From an uncultured Collinsella sp. (lineage in GTDB: Bacteria > Actinomycetota > Coriobacteriia > Coriobacteriales > Coriobacteriaceae), in contig URVD01000012.1 in assembly GCA_900551195.1 (NCBI GenBank), forward strand, positions 1 to 16,092: a stretch of 16,092 bases of DNA, read 5' to 3'. Below, in pieces: positions 1 through 7,459 of the stretch (the first letter of the stretch is position 1; each line of letters opens with the position of its first letter). The position numbers were made by a program, and so were the translations under genes. The notes beneath the pieces are model-generated. The model was not told the origin of the DNA and made no database searches. It saw only the letters and a program-made list of their open reading frames with translations.

Positions 1-792
1 TGCCTCGGCCGCCATCTCGGCGTGCGCGCTTGCAAACTTCCTGCCCGGACCGTAATCGTGAACCATTAGGTCATGAACACCCAAAACGCCGGGGTAGCTC
101 ATGATCTTGTCTCGGATGTGCTTGACCAACTTGGGATCGGGTGCCTGGCCCAAAAGCGGGCTTACCGTATCCTGGATGAGCTCAAAGCCGCTCCAGCCAA
201 TATAGGCGCCAACGGCAAGGCCGACCCATGCGTCAAGATTGATATGCGTCACCTGGGAAACAATCGCGCACGCCAGCACGGCGCCCGTGGCTAGGACATC
301 GTTTTTGGAATCCTGAGCGGTCGCATGCAACGTCTCGGACTCAATGCGGTCACCGAGCTTTTGGTTGAGGGCCGCCATCCACAGCTTTACAACCATCGAA
401 AGTGCCAGGACTGCCACCAGGGCAAGCGAGAACTCGACAGGCTCTGGGTTGACGATACGCTCCACCGAGGACTTCACCAGTTCGATGCCAATAAGCAGCA
501 CGAGCGCCGCCACAACCAGACCCGAGAGATACTCGTAGCGGCCATGACCGTAAGGATGCTCGGGGTCTGCTGGCTTGCCCGCCAGCTTAAAGCCAAGCAC
601 GCTCACGATGTTCGAGCTAGCATCGGACAGATTATTCATGGCGTCCGCCACAATCGAAACCGATCCCGACAGCACGCCAATTACGCCCTTCGCAGCGCAT
701 AGTGCCACATTGGCGAGAATACACACCACGCCCGTCAACGTGCCCACGCGCGCACGGTCGCCCTGCGCACGCTTAACAATCCACTCGACCAT
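1..792 (-). CDS. Cation diffusion facilitator (CDF) metal efflux transporter, 3'-truncated by the window edge
   Basis: This inner-membrane exporter should swap cytoplasmic divalent metal for protons. 264 residues are visible from ATG at 790-792, and the C-terminus lies beyond base 1. Hydrophobic stretches near residues 17-41, 45-70, 90-107, 122-140 and 166-182 fit the CDF membrane core. The family signature HPYGHGRYE is at 79-87. The expected metal-site positions read Asn53/Asp57 (motif DAMNNLSD) and Asp161/Asp165 (DSKND). Zinc exporters usually have His-Asp or Asp-Asp at the first pair, so the N-D/D-D set suggests a manganese-type member; that is inference. The cytoplasmic domain begins around residue 200 and is incomplete. 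No strong Shine-Dalgarno is seen, only a G-rich GGGGGCGG before the start. An AT-rich TATATA at 818-823 could belong to a promoter, but no good -35 goes with it. Family assignment is firm; the metal is not. Confidence 0.9.
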   Translation of the reverse strand, partial: MVEWIVKRAQGDRARVGTLTGVVCILANVALCAAKGVIGVLSGSVSIVADAMNNLSDASSNIVSVLGFKLAGKPADPEHPYGHGRYEYLSGLVVAALVLLIGIELVKSSVERIVNPEPVEFSLALVAVLALSMVVKLWMAALNQKLGDRIESETLHATAQDSKNDVLATGAVLACAIVSQVTHINLDAWVGLAVGAYIGWSGFELIQDTVSPLLGQAPDPKLVKHIRDKIMSYPGVLGVHDLMVHDYGPGRKFASAHAEMAAEA

Positions 793-871
793 CTACATCC
801 GCCCCCACGGTACTACCTATATATCTATTGCTCAAACGGATTGTAGTGTAGCCACTTTGCCCCACAGATAC

Positions 872-896
872 AAAAAGGCCGCAACCAACACGGGCC
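872..896 (-). terminator. Possible Rho-independent terminator after the EIIC permease gene
   Basis: Read on the minus strand, GGCCCG and CGGCC can form a short stem of about five pairs with one bulged C. The loop is nine bases and five T residues follow directly. It lies about 50 bases after the permease stop codon and before the CDF gene, so it could end the long fab-permease transcript. The stem is short, hence moderate confidence. Confidence 0.4.
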
Positions 897-907
897 ACGA
901 CCTTGGA

Positions 908-939
908 ATGTGCCATGCGGGACTGCCCCTTTGTCACAC
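908..939. repeat. Dispersed 32-base palindromic repeat, copy 1
   Basis: The left arm ATGTGCCA and right arm TGTCACAC are imperfect inverted repeats around a GC-rich core containing GGGACTGCCCC. It matches the element at 2174-2204 over its whole length in the same orientation, with one extra G in the core and three substitutions. It begins five bases past the stop codon of the permease gene. The hairpin is not followed by a T-run on either strand, so a simple terminator role is unlikely. REP-like or small palindromic element status is inferred from the two copies. Confidence 0.75.
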
Positions 940-943
940 AGGT

Positions 944-2158
944 TTATGCGCTTACTTCAGCAGCGCTCGCAACTGTTTCGGGTGAATCAGCTCCGTCCCC
1001 CGTCGCCTGCCCCTTCGCCGGCACCACGCCAAAGCAGTAGCTCAGCGCCGCAGACACCGCAAATGCCACACCGCCGGCGGCGCAGCACCACAGCAGGTTC
1101 GAGATGCCGCCCGTGGCAAAGCCAATGACCATGAGGACATTCGTCATGCCGATGGTATAGGCCGTAACGTGGCCCACGGCTGCAACAAGGCCTCCGACGG
1201 CGCCGCCAATGGCCATGCACGTCAGGCACCTGCCATATTTAAAGCCGCAACCGTACAGCGCCGGCTCGCTTACGCCGCCAAGAACACCCGAGATTGAATA
1301 GCCCAGCATGAGCGCCTTCTCGTCCTTATCCGCAACGCGAAGCGACGCGCCAAAGGGCATGCCCCAAACGGCGAACGTTGCCATCGTCGCGGCGATCAGA
1401 ATGCACGAATCCGTTCCCACGCTCATAAACTGCGCATAGGCGAGCGATAGGACGACGTTGCTGACGCCCGCGATCTTAAGGAACTCCCAGCTGGCGGCAA
1501 GCCCCATGAGCGTGAGCAGCGACACGATGCCACCGGAATTGCCAAGCATAAACATAAGCTGGCCCAACAGCATGCCTAGATAGCTGCCCGCCGGCGCCGT
1601 AATACACAGCGAAACCGGAACCATGACAAGCATGGTTGCAAACGGAACGAACGAAAACGTCACGGCCTTAGGGATAACGCGCTGAAAGAAACACTCCACT
1701 CGCCATAGCACGGGCACCGAAATGAGAACCGGAATAACAGTCGTCGTGTAATCGTTGACCGGCGCGGGAAGCAGACCATACACGGAAGTCATCGATGCCC
1801 CCGTCGTCGATGCGGTATCTACGAGCTTAAGCAGGTCGGGCGCAATCAATACGCCGCCCAGCATCATGCCCAACTGCTCCGAGCAACCGAGCTGGCGGGC
1901 GGCGGCCCACCCAAGATAAATGGGCAAAAAGTAGTAGCCGGCGTTATAGAGCCAACTGTAGAACAGGCGATAGATTTCGGAATCGGCAGACCACAGGCCC
2001 AGCATGCCTTCGCCCATAATGACGGCGACGGTGCGGAACAATGCCGCGCAGACAATAAACGGCAGCGCCGACATCATGCTTTTGGACAGATAGTCCACCA
2101 CGGCCATGGCGTTTGATGAAACCATCGTTGTAAACGAGGTGTTAGAAACTTGTGACAT
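944..2158 (-). CDS. Stand-alone PTS EIIC sugar permease (beta-glucoside/sucrose/trehalose group)
   Basis: This 404-residue integral membrane protein is the EIIC channel of the phosphotransferase system. About ten hydrophobic segments run between residues 28 and 378. The motif FLPIYLGWAAAR (77-88) and the signature GGVSEPALYG (294-303) are typical of the beta-glucoside-type branch of the glucose superfamily. EIIC proteins of this branch are usually fused to EIIB and EIIA, but neither domain is present; the last 25 residues are only an Ala/Gly-rich hydrophilic tail. Phosphate would have to come from a IIB encoded elsewhere. The usual His-Pro after the third hydrophobic block reads Ala-Pro (106-107), which may matter for substrate or function. 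The ATG at 2158 follows GGGAAAGG; upstream in-frame starts would run into accDA. It follows accDA by 40 bases with no clear promoter between them, so it may be read through from the fab operon. The substrate is unknown. Confidence 0.88.
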   Translation of the reverse strand: MSQVSNTSFTTMVSSNAMAVVDYLSKSMMSALPFIVCAALFRTVAVIMGEGMLGLWSADSEIYRLFYSWLYNAGYYFLPIYLGWAAARQLGCSEQLGMMLGGVLIAPDLLKLVDTASTTGASMTSVYGLLPAPVNDYTTTVIPVLISVPVLWRVECFFQRVIPKAVTFSFVPFATMLVMVPVSLCITAPAGSYLGMLLGQLMFMLGNSGGIVSLLTLMGLAASWEFLKIAGVSNVVLSLAYAQFMSVGTDSCILIAATMATFAVWGMPFGASLRVADKDEKALMLGYSISGVLGGVSEPALYGCGFKYGRCLTCMAIGGAVGGLVAAVGHVTAYTIGMTNVLMVIGFATGGISNLLWCCAAGGVAFAVSAALSYCFGVVPAKGQATGDGADSPETVASAAEVSA

Positions 2159-2173
2159 GGAACGCCTTTCCCA

Positions 2174-2204
2174 ATGTGACATGCGGACTGTCCCTTTGTC
2201 ACAT
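2174..2204. repeat. Dispersed 31-base palindromic repeat, copy 2
   Basis: A perfect 8-base inverted repeat, ATGTGACA (2174-2181) and TGTCACAT (2197-2204), surrounds a core containing GGACTGTCC, itself a small palindrome. It is the partner of the element at 908-939 and lies in the same orientation. It overlaps the end of accDA: the stop codon (2199-2201) and the final Met codon fall inside the right arm. No T-run follows the hairpin on the minus strand, so it could trim or attenuate the transcript into the permease gene rather than terminate it fully. Confidence 0.8.
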
Positions 2205-3923
2205 CGTGCGGTACCGACCGATTGTGCGGTACTTTTCGTAGCGGAGGTTTGTGAGGGTCGCGTCGTCGAGCTGCCCAAGCGTATCGAAGGCATCAAATGC
2301 CGAGGACATGACGGCGCCGGCGATCTCCTCATGCGACAGGCCCCTATCGTCAACGATGCCGTCGATGATGCCGAGCGCCAGCAGATCGGGGGCCGTGAGT
2401 TTAAGCGCCTCGGCAGCCTCATTCGCGCGCTCGGTATCCTTCCACAGGATCGACGCACAGGCCTCGGGGCTCACGACCGAATAGGCCGAGCTCGAGAGCA
2501 TCAGGATGCGGTCGGCCACGGACAGCGCCAGCGCGCCACCAGAGCCGCCCTCGCCTGTCACCACCGAGACAATCGGCGTCTTAAGGCCGCTCATCTCCAT
2601 GAGATTCTGGGCAATCGCCTCGCCCTGGCCGCGCTCCTCGGCACCGATGCCGCAAAACGCGCCCGAAGTATCGACCAGGCACAGAACCGGTCGACCAAAC
2701 TTTTCGGCCTGGCGAATAAGGCGACGTGCCTTGCGGTAGCCCTCGGGATGTGCCATACCAAAGTTGCGACGCATGCGCTCTTTGGTCGTGGTGCCGCGCT
2801 CGATGGCGATGACCGTTACGGGGTGTCCGTCTTTCCAGCCAATGCCAGCCACCACAGCAGCGTCGTCGCCAAAGTAGCGGTCGCCGTGCAGCTCCACAAA
2901 TCCATCCAGGCCCAGCGAGATCATCTCGCCTGCCGTGGCGCGATCTGCCGAGCGGGTCTGCTTGACAATCTCGAGCGCGGTTTTTGGTGCCGCCGAGCGC
3001 TTAAACAAGTGTCCCAGCTTTTTGTCGCGACGACCCGTATGCACGATCTCATGCGGTGCCCCCAGGCCGGGCGCGTGCCCTTCGTGCAGCGCCAGCAGCT
3101 CGCCTACCGTGAGCGCAATCTCGCCACGCGGAACAACGGCATCGCAAAAGCCGTGCTCCAGCAAAAACTCGGAGCGCTGAAATCCCTTGGGCAGGCGCTT
3201 GTGCATGTTCTGCTCGATCACGCGCGGGCCGGCAAATGCCGTCAGGGCATCGGGCTCGGCCAGGATAATGTCGCCCTCCATGGCAAAGCTCGCGGTCACG
3301 CCGCCAGTCGTGGGGTCGGTGAGCACCGTGATATACAGGCCACCCGCCTCGCTGTGGCGCCTAACCGCCGCAGAAATCTTGGCCATCTGCATAAGCGATG
3401 TCACGCCCTCTTGCATGCGCGCACCGCCCGAAACGGTAAAGCCGACAACTGGCAATCCCATCTCGGTCGCACGCTCAAATGTGCGACAGATCTTCTCGCC
3501 CACCACGGAACCCATCGAGCCCATCATAAAGTTGGCATCCATAAAGAAGAGCGCTGTATCGCAACCGCAGATTTTGCCCCTGCCGCACACAACGGCATCG
3601 CGCTCGCCCGAACGCTCGCTCACGCTCTTGAGTTTGTCGGCATAACCGGGAAACGAGAGGAAGTCCTCCGACGCCAGATTAGCATCCCATTCCTCAAAGG
3701 TACCCGCGTCGACCGTCATGCGCATGCGCGCGCGACCGCTCACGCGAAAGTGTTTGCCGCAACGAGGGCAGACCTCGAGGTTGTCGTGCAGGCGCGCCTC
3801 ATCGATCACACGGCGGCACTCCGGGCACTTGATAAACACGTGGCGCGCAGGAAACTCGGCGCACGACTCGGTCATCGGCCCCTCGAGAACGTTGACCGTC
3901 TTCGCTTTTCTATTCATCAGCAT
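2199..3923 (-). CDS. accDA: Fused acetyl-CoA carboxylase carboxyltransferase, beta plus alpha subunits (AccD-AccA)
   Basis: This enzyme transfers the carboxyl group from carboxybiotin on AccB to acetyl-CoA, giving malonyl-CoA. The 574-residue protein carries both subunits that are separate in most bacteria. Residues 1-285 are AccD-like: a Cys4 zinc ribbon (Cys33, Cys36, Cys52, Cys55), then the crotonase-fold motifs SGGARMQEG (165-173) and PTTGGV (204-209). Residues 312-574 are AccA-like, with FVELHGDRYFGDD (342-354) and the glycine-rich GEGGSGGALA (457-466). The AccA part is shorter than free AccA (about 265 against 319 residues), mainly at its N-terminal helical region. The joint (about 286-311) has no stop or frame change, so this is a true fusion. 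Two ATGs compete, 3923 and 3917; I chose 3923 because GGGG sits eight bases ahead. Either start overlaps the end of accC, suggesting translational coupling. The stop codon lies inside the dispersed repeat. Confidence 0.93.
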   Translation of the reverse strand: MLMNRKAKTVNVLEGPMTESCAEFPARHVFIKCPECRRVIDEARLHDNLEVCPRCGKHFRVSGRARMRMTVDAGTFEEWDANLASEDFLSFPGYADKLKSVSERSGERDAVVCGRGKICGCDTALFFMDANFMMGSMGSVVGEKICRTFERATEMGLPVVGFTVSGGARMQEGVTSLMQMAKISAAVRRHSEAGGLYITVLTDPTTGGVTASFAMEGDIILAEPDALTAFAGPRVIEQNMHKRLPKGFQRSEFLLEHGFCDAVVPRGEIALTVGELLALHEGHAPGLGAPHEIVHTGRRDKKLGHLFKRSAAPKTALEIVKQTRSADRATAGEMISLGLDGFVELHGDRYFGDDAAVVAGIGWKDGHPVTVIAIERGTTTKERMRRNFGMAHPEGYRKARRLIRQAEKFGRPVLCLVDTSGAFCGIGAEERGQGEAIAQNLMEMSGLKTPIVSVVTGEGGSGGALALSVADRILMLSSSAYSVVSPEACASILWKDTERANEAAEALKLTAPDLLALGIIDGIVDDRGLSHEEIAGAVMSSAFDAFDTLGQLDDATLTNLRYEKYRTIGRYRTM

Positions 3924-5253
3924 AGAGATGCCCCATCAGATCGGTGTGATACATGCCCGACAAAAACTCGTCGTTTGCCAGCACGTCGAGCTGAAGCTCG
4001 CTATTTTCGCTCACGCCCTCAATCACGAGCTCGCCCAGGGCCGAGCGCATCTTGCGAATGGCGCCGTCACGCGTGGGCGCACACACGATGAGCTTGCCGA
4101 GCATGGAGTCGTAGTACGGCGGAACGTTCGCACCGGTAAACATGGCGGAATCCCAGCGCACGCGCGGACCACCCGGCACGCGCAACGCGGTGACCGTTCC
4201 GCATGACGGCAGAAAGTCCGGCGTTTCGGCATTGATGCGGCACTCCATGGCGTGGTTGCGAACCGGCATGTCCTCCTGCTCAAAGGGCAGAGGCTGGCCG
4301 GCTGCCACGCGCAGCTGCCACTTGACCAAGTCGGTATCGGTCACAAACTCCGTAACCGGATGCTCCACCTGCAAGCGCGTGTTCATTTCCATAAAGTAGA
4401 AATTGCCGTCGTCCGAATACAGGAACTCGATGGTACCGGCTCCTTCGTAGCCAACGGCACGAGCCAGGTCGCGCGCGGCCTTGTGCATGCGCGCGCGAAT
4501 ATCATCGCGTCCGTCGAGGCACGGCGCGGGGCTCTCCTCGATCAGCTTTTGGTTGCGGCGCTGCACCGAGCACTCGCGCTCGCCGAGCGAAAACACATGG
4601 CCCTGCTTATCGGCCATAATCTGTACCTCAACGTGATGCGCCGGCGCGACGAACTTCTCCATGTAGCACTCGCCGTCGCCAAAAACGGCCTCGCCCTCGG
4701 CACGCGCCTCGATGAACGCCTTTGCCGCGTCTTCCACGCGCTCGACCTTGCGAATACCGCGACCGCCACCGCCGGCACGCGCCTTGATGAGCACGGGACA
4801 GCCAATGCGCTCGGCCTCGGCCGTTGCCTCCTCGGGGCTTTTGAGCAAATCGCAGCCCGGCACGATGGGCACGCCCGCGGCAGCGGCCGTTCGGCGTGCG
4901 GCGTCCTTGTCGCCCATGCTGTCGATGACCTCGGCCGAGGGACCGACAAACGCCAGACCGTACTTGTCGCAGTCGCGCACGAAGCTCGCCTTCTCGGAAA
5001 AGAAACCGTAGCCAGGATGGATCGCCTTTGCCCCCGACTTTACGGCACAGGTGAGCACAGCATCGTCGTTGAGGTAGCTCTCGGCAAGACGCGGGCCGCC
5101 GATGCAATACGCCTCGTCGGCAAGTTGCACGTGCAACGCGTCCGCATCGGCCGTGGAATAAACGGCGACGGTCTTGATGCCCATATCGCGGCACGCGCGG
5201 ATAACACGGACCGCGACTTCGCCGCGGTTGGCGATGAGCACTTTGTCGAACAT
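3910..5253 (-). CDS. accC: Biotin carboxylase subunit of acetyl-CoA carboxylase
   Basis: AccC uses ATP and bicarbonate to carboxylate the biotin carried by AccB, the first half-reaction of malonyl-CoA formation. The 447-residue length matches the family. The N-terminal fold starts with KVLIANRGEVAVRVIRACRDMG. The ATP-grasp domain shows the glycine-rich loop GGGGRGI (161-167), HVEVQ (207-211) and the metal/bicarbonate motif EMNTRLQVEHPVTE (289-302). The start is ATG at 5253, preceded by AAGGAAGG; a longer in-frame reading to 5472 would run into fabZ and has no family similarity. Ten bases separate it from fabZ, and its end overlaps accDA. I see no missing catalytic residue. Confidence 0.97.
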   Translation of the reverse strand: MFDKVLIANRGEVAVRVIRACRDMGIKTVAVYSTADADALHVQLADEAYCIGGPRLAESYLNDDAVLTCAVKSGAKAIHPGYGFFSEKASFVRDCDKYGLAFVGPSAEVIDSMGDKDAARRTAAAAGVPIVPGCDLLKSPEEATAEAERIGCPVLIKARAGGGGRGIRKVERVEDAAKAFIEARAEGEAVFGDGECYMEKFVAPAHHVEVQIMADKQGHVFSLGERECSVQRRNQKLIEESPAPCLDGRDDIRARMHKAARDLARAVGYEGAGTIEFLYSDDGNFYFMEMNTRLQVEHPVTEFVTDTDLVKWQLRVAAGQPLPFEQEDMPVRNHAMECRINAETPDFLPSCGTVTALRVPGGPRVRWDSAMFTGANVPPYYDSMLGKLIVCAPTRDGAIRKMRSALGELVIEGVSENSELQLDVLANDEFLSGMYHTDLMGHLYADE

Positions 5254-5263
5254 GAAGCCTTCC

Positions 5264-5686
5264 TTAACTTTCGTGCATGAGTGCAAAAGACATATCGGCG
5301 CGGCAGCAAACCTCACCGTTGACGCTCGCAGTACCCGTCGCAAAGCGGAACGGCCCGCGCGCACGCGTGATGGAGCACACCAGATCCACCGTGTCGCCCG
5401 GGCGCACCGGACGCTTAAAGCGCACCTTGTCCAGACTCGTATAGAACGGCGTCGCGCCGCGCGCCTCCTCATCGCCCATCAGCAGCACGCAGCAGTTCTG
5501 GGCGAGCATCTCGCACTGAATCACGCCGGGGACGACCGGGTTTCCCGGAAAATGCCCCTGCAAAAAGTACTCGTCGCCCGTGATCGTAATCTTGCCGTGG
5601 GCCTCGTCGCCCACCAGCTCGGCCTCGTCGAGCAAAAGCATCGGCTCGCGATGCGGCAACAGCTTCTTGAGCTCTTCTTTGTTCAT
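5264..5686 (-). CDS. fabZ: (3R)-hydroxyacyl-ACP dehydratase
   Basis: FabZ dehydrates 3-hydroxyacyl-ACP to trans-2-enoyl-ACP in the elongation cycle. The 140-residue protein is a single hotdog domain with the expected catalytic pair His45 (in GHFPG) and Glu59 (in CEMLAQ), spaced 14 residues as in the E. coli enzyme. I chose ATG 5686 over an in-frame GTG at 5695 because AGGTG lies six bases before the ATG. It lies nine bases after accB and ten before accC, the same nesting among acc genes as in Lactobacillales. No separate isomerase gene (fabM or fabA) is in the window, so this cluster alone explains saturated chains only. Confidence 0.96.
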   Translation of the reverse strand: MNKEELKKLLPHREPMLLLDEAELVGDEAHGKITITGDEYFLQGHFPGNPVVPGVIQCEMLAQNCCVLLMGDEEARGATPFYTSLDKVRFKRPVRPGDTVDLVCSITRARGPFRFATGTASVNGEVCCRADMSFALMHES

Positions 5687-5695
5687 GGATATCAC

Positions 5696-6169
5696 CTATC
5701 CGATCCTCATGAGGCAGCTGCCAAACTCCACGAGGTCGCCGTCGGCCACGCAGATCTCGAGCACCTCGCCGTCTGCCTCTGCCGTCACCTCGTTGAGAAC
5801 CTTCATGGCCTCGATGATGCAGAGGGTCTCGCCGGCCTTGACCTTGGAGCCCACGCGCACAAATGGCTCGTCGCCCGGCGCCGGGGCAGCATAGAACACG
5901 CCGACCATGGGAGCAGTCACCTCGGCGCCCTTGGGCTCCGGTGCGGCGGCGGGCGCCTGCGCGGCGGGCTCCGGTGCGGCAGGCGCGACTGTGGGAGCTG
6001 CAACTTGAGCGGCCATGGCGCTCGGCATAGGCATGGGCACGGCAACCGGCTGTGCGGCGCTCGCGCGCTCAAGTTCGACCGCGGTGCCATCGGGCTCCTC
6101 AACCCGCACGCGCGTGAGGCCGCGGTCCTCCATAACATCGGCTATCTCGGCAAGTCTTTTGGAATCCAT
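5696..6169 (-). CDS. accB: Biotin carboxyl carrier protein of acetyl-CoA carboxylase
   Basis: AccB carries biotin between the carboxylase AccC and the transferase AccDA. The 157-residue length is close to the E. coli protein (156). Residues 1-37 form the N-terminal domain, and 38-80 are a flexible linker very rich in Ala and Pro. The C-terminal biotinyl domain contains EAMKVLNEV with the biotin-accepting Lys123; the common EAMKM is EAMKV here. The start ATG follows an AGGAG embedded at the end of fabF, with only three bases between the two genes. Its modifying enzyme BirA is encoded at the divergent promoter end of the same operon. Confidence 0.97.
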   Translation of the reverse strand: MDSKRLAEIADVMEDRGLTRVRVEEPDGTAVELERASAAQPVAVPMPMPSAMAAQVAAPTVAPAAPEPAAQAPAAAPEPKGAEVTAPMVGVFYAAPAPGDEPFVRVGSKVKAGETLCIIEAMKVLNEVTAEADGEVLEICVADGDLVEFGSCLMRIG

Positions 6170-6172
6170 GCT

Positions 6173-7420
6173 CTAGCTCCTCGTATATCTACGCAGCGCG
6201 ATGGCGGCGTTGTGCCCGCCAAAGCCTAGGTTGGTCGAAAGCGCCCAGGTAAGGTCGGCGCGAACCGCGCGATTGGGCGTGTAGTCAAGATCGCAGGCGG
6301 GATCGGGCGTGTGGTAGTTAATGGTCGGGGGTACCACGCCCTGCTCGAGCGCCATGGCGCAGGCCATGACCTCAATGGCACCCGTGGCACCGATCATGTG
6401 ACCGGTCATCGACTTGGTCGACGAGACGTGCGCGGCGCGTGCCGCGTCCTCGCCGAGCGCACGCTTGATGCCCGCCGTCTCAGACGAATCGTTGAGCTTG
6501 GTCGAGGTGCCGTGAGCGTTGATGTAGAGGCCCTCGGAAGGCTTAACGTCGCCCTCGGCCACCGCCAGCGATATCGCACGGGCAATGCCGGCAGCCTCGG
6601 GATCGGGGCTCGTGATGTGATAGGCATCATCGGTGTTGCCATAGCCTACGACCTCGGCGTAAATGTGCGCACCGCGAGCCTGCGCATGTTCCATGCTCTC
6701 GAGCACGAGCACGCAGGCGCCCTCGCCCATCACAAAGCCGTCGCGATTCGCATCGAACGGACGACAAGCCGTCGCAGGATCGGGATTGGTAGTGAGTGCA
6801 CGGCAGGACGTAAAGCCCGCAACGGCATCGGGGATGATGGCCGCCTCGGCACCGCCGGCGAGAATCGCATCGGCATAGCCATGCTTGATGGCGCGGAACG
6901 CCTCGCCCACGGCATGAGCCGAGGTCGCGCACGCGGTCACCACGGGCAGGGTCGGGCCTTTTGCCTTGTGGCGGATCGCGATATTGCCCGAAGCCATATT
7001 GGGAATCATCATCGCAATCATGTAAGGCGATGCGCGGCGGGGCCCACGGTCGGCAATCGTATGGACGTTGTCGACAAGCGTCTGCATGCCGCCCACGCCT
7101 GAACCCACGTAGACGCCCAGGCGCTCGCGATCGATGGCGCCTTCGACATCAAAGCCCGCATCGTGCATGGCCTCGTCCGACGCCGCCAGTGCAAACTGAA
7201 CGCAGGGGTCTAAGTGCTTGGCATCGTGCTTGCCAAAGTAGTCGTTGCCGTCAAAGCCCTTGACCTCGGCCGCCACCTTGACGGCAAACGCATCGGTATC
7301 GAAGTGCGTGATCGGGCCGATGCCACAGGTCCCGGCGCACATGGCCGCCCAGGTGGCAAGCGCCGTGTTGCCGAGCGGCGACACGGCACCGATACCGGTG
7401 ATTGCAACTCTCTGTTCCAT
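6173..7420 (-). CDS. fabF: 3-oxoacyl-ACP synthase II
   Basis: FabF condenses malonyl-ACP with acyl-ACP and carries out chain elongation. The 415-residue thiolase-fold protein has the Cys-His-His triad: Cys164 in VVTACATSAHA, His303 in NAHGTSTKLND and His341 in MTGHMIGATG. The gatekeeper loop LGFGG (398-402) is intact. ATG 7420 is preferred over an in-frame TTG at 7438 because GAGGAG sits six bases before it. It is 39 bases after fabG and three bases before accB. No fabB is seen, so FabF is probably the main elongation synthase of this cluster. Confidence 0.97.
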   Translation of the reverse strand: MEQRVAITGIGAVSPLGNTALATWAAMCAGTCGIGPITHFDTDAFAVKVAAEVKGFDGNDYFGKHDAKHLDPCVQFALAASDEAMHDAGFDVEGAIDRERLGVYVGSGVGGMQTLVDNVHTIADRGPRRASPYMIAMMIPNMASGNIAIRHKAKGPTLPVVTACATSAHAVGEAFRAIKHGYADAILAGGAEAAIIPDAVAGFTSCRALTTNPDPATACRPFDANRDGFVMGEGACVLVLESMEHAQARGAHIYAEVVGYGNTDDAYHITSPDPEAAGIARAISLAVAEGDVKPSEGLYINAHGTSTKLNDSSETAGIKRALGEDAARAAHVSSTKSMTGHMIGATGAIEVMACAMALEQGVVPPTINYHTPDPACDLDYTPNRAVRADLTWALSTNLGFGGHNAAIALRRYTRS

Positions 7421-7459
7421 CTTGGTCTCCTCATTCAAGCCGTTCTTCGGCCCTGGTTT

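Noticed and set aside
2174..2204. Repeat copy 2 as the fab operon terminator
   Set aside because: The hairpin is stable enough but is followed by TTGGGAAAGG on the transcribed strand, with no T-run.
2106..4091. A 661-codon open frame on the plus strand across accDA
   Set aside because: Antisense shadow of a GC-rich gene. Its translation is rich in Arg, His and Ala without family motifs, while the minus strand encodes a clear AccD-AccA.
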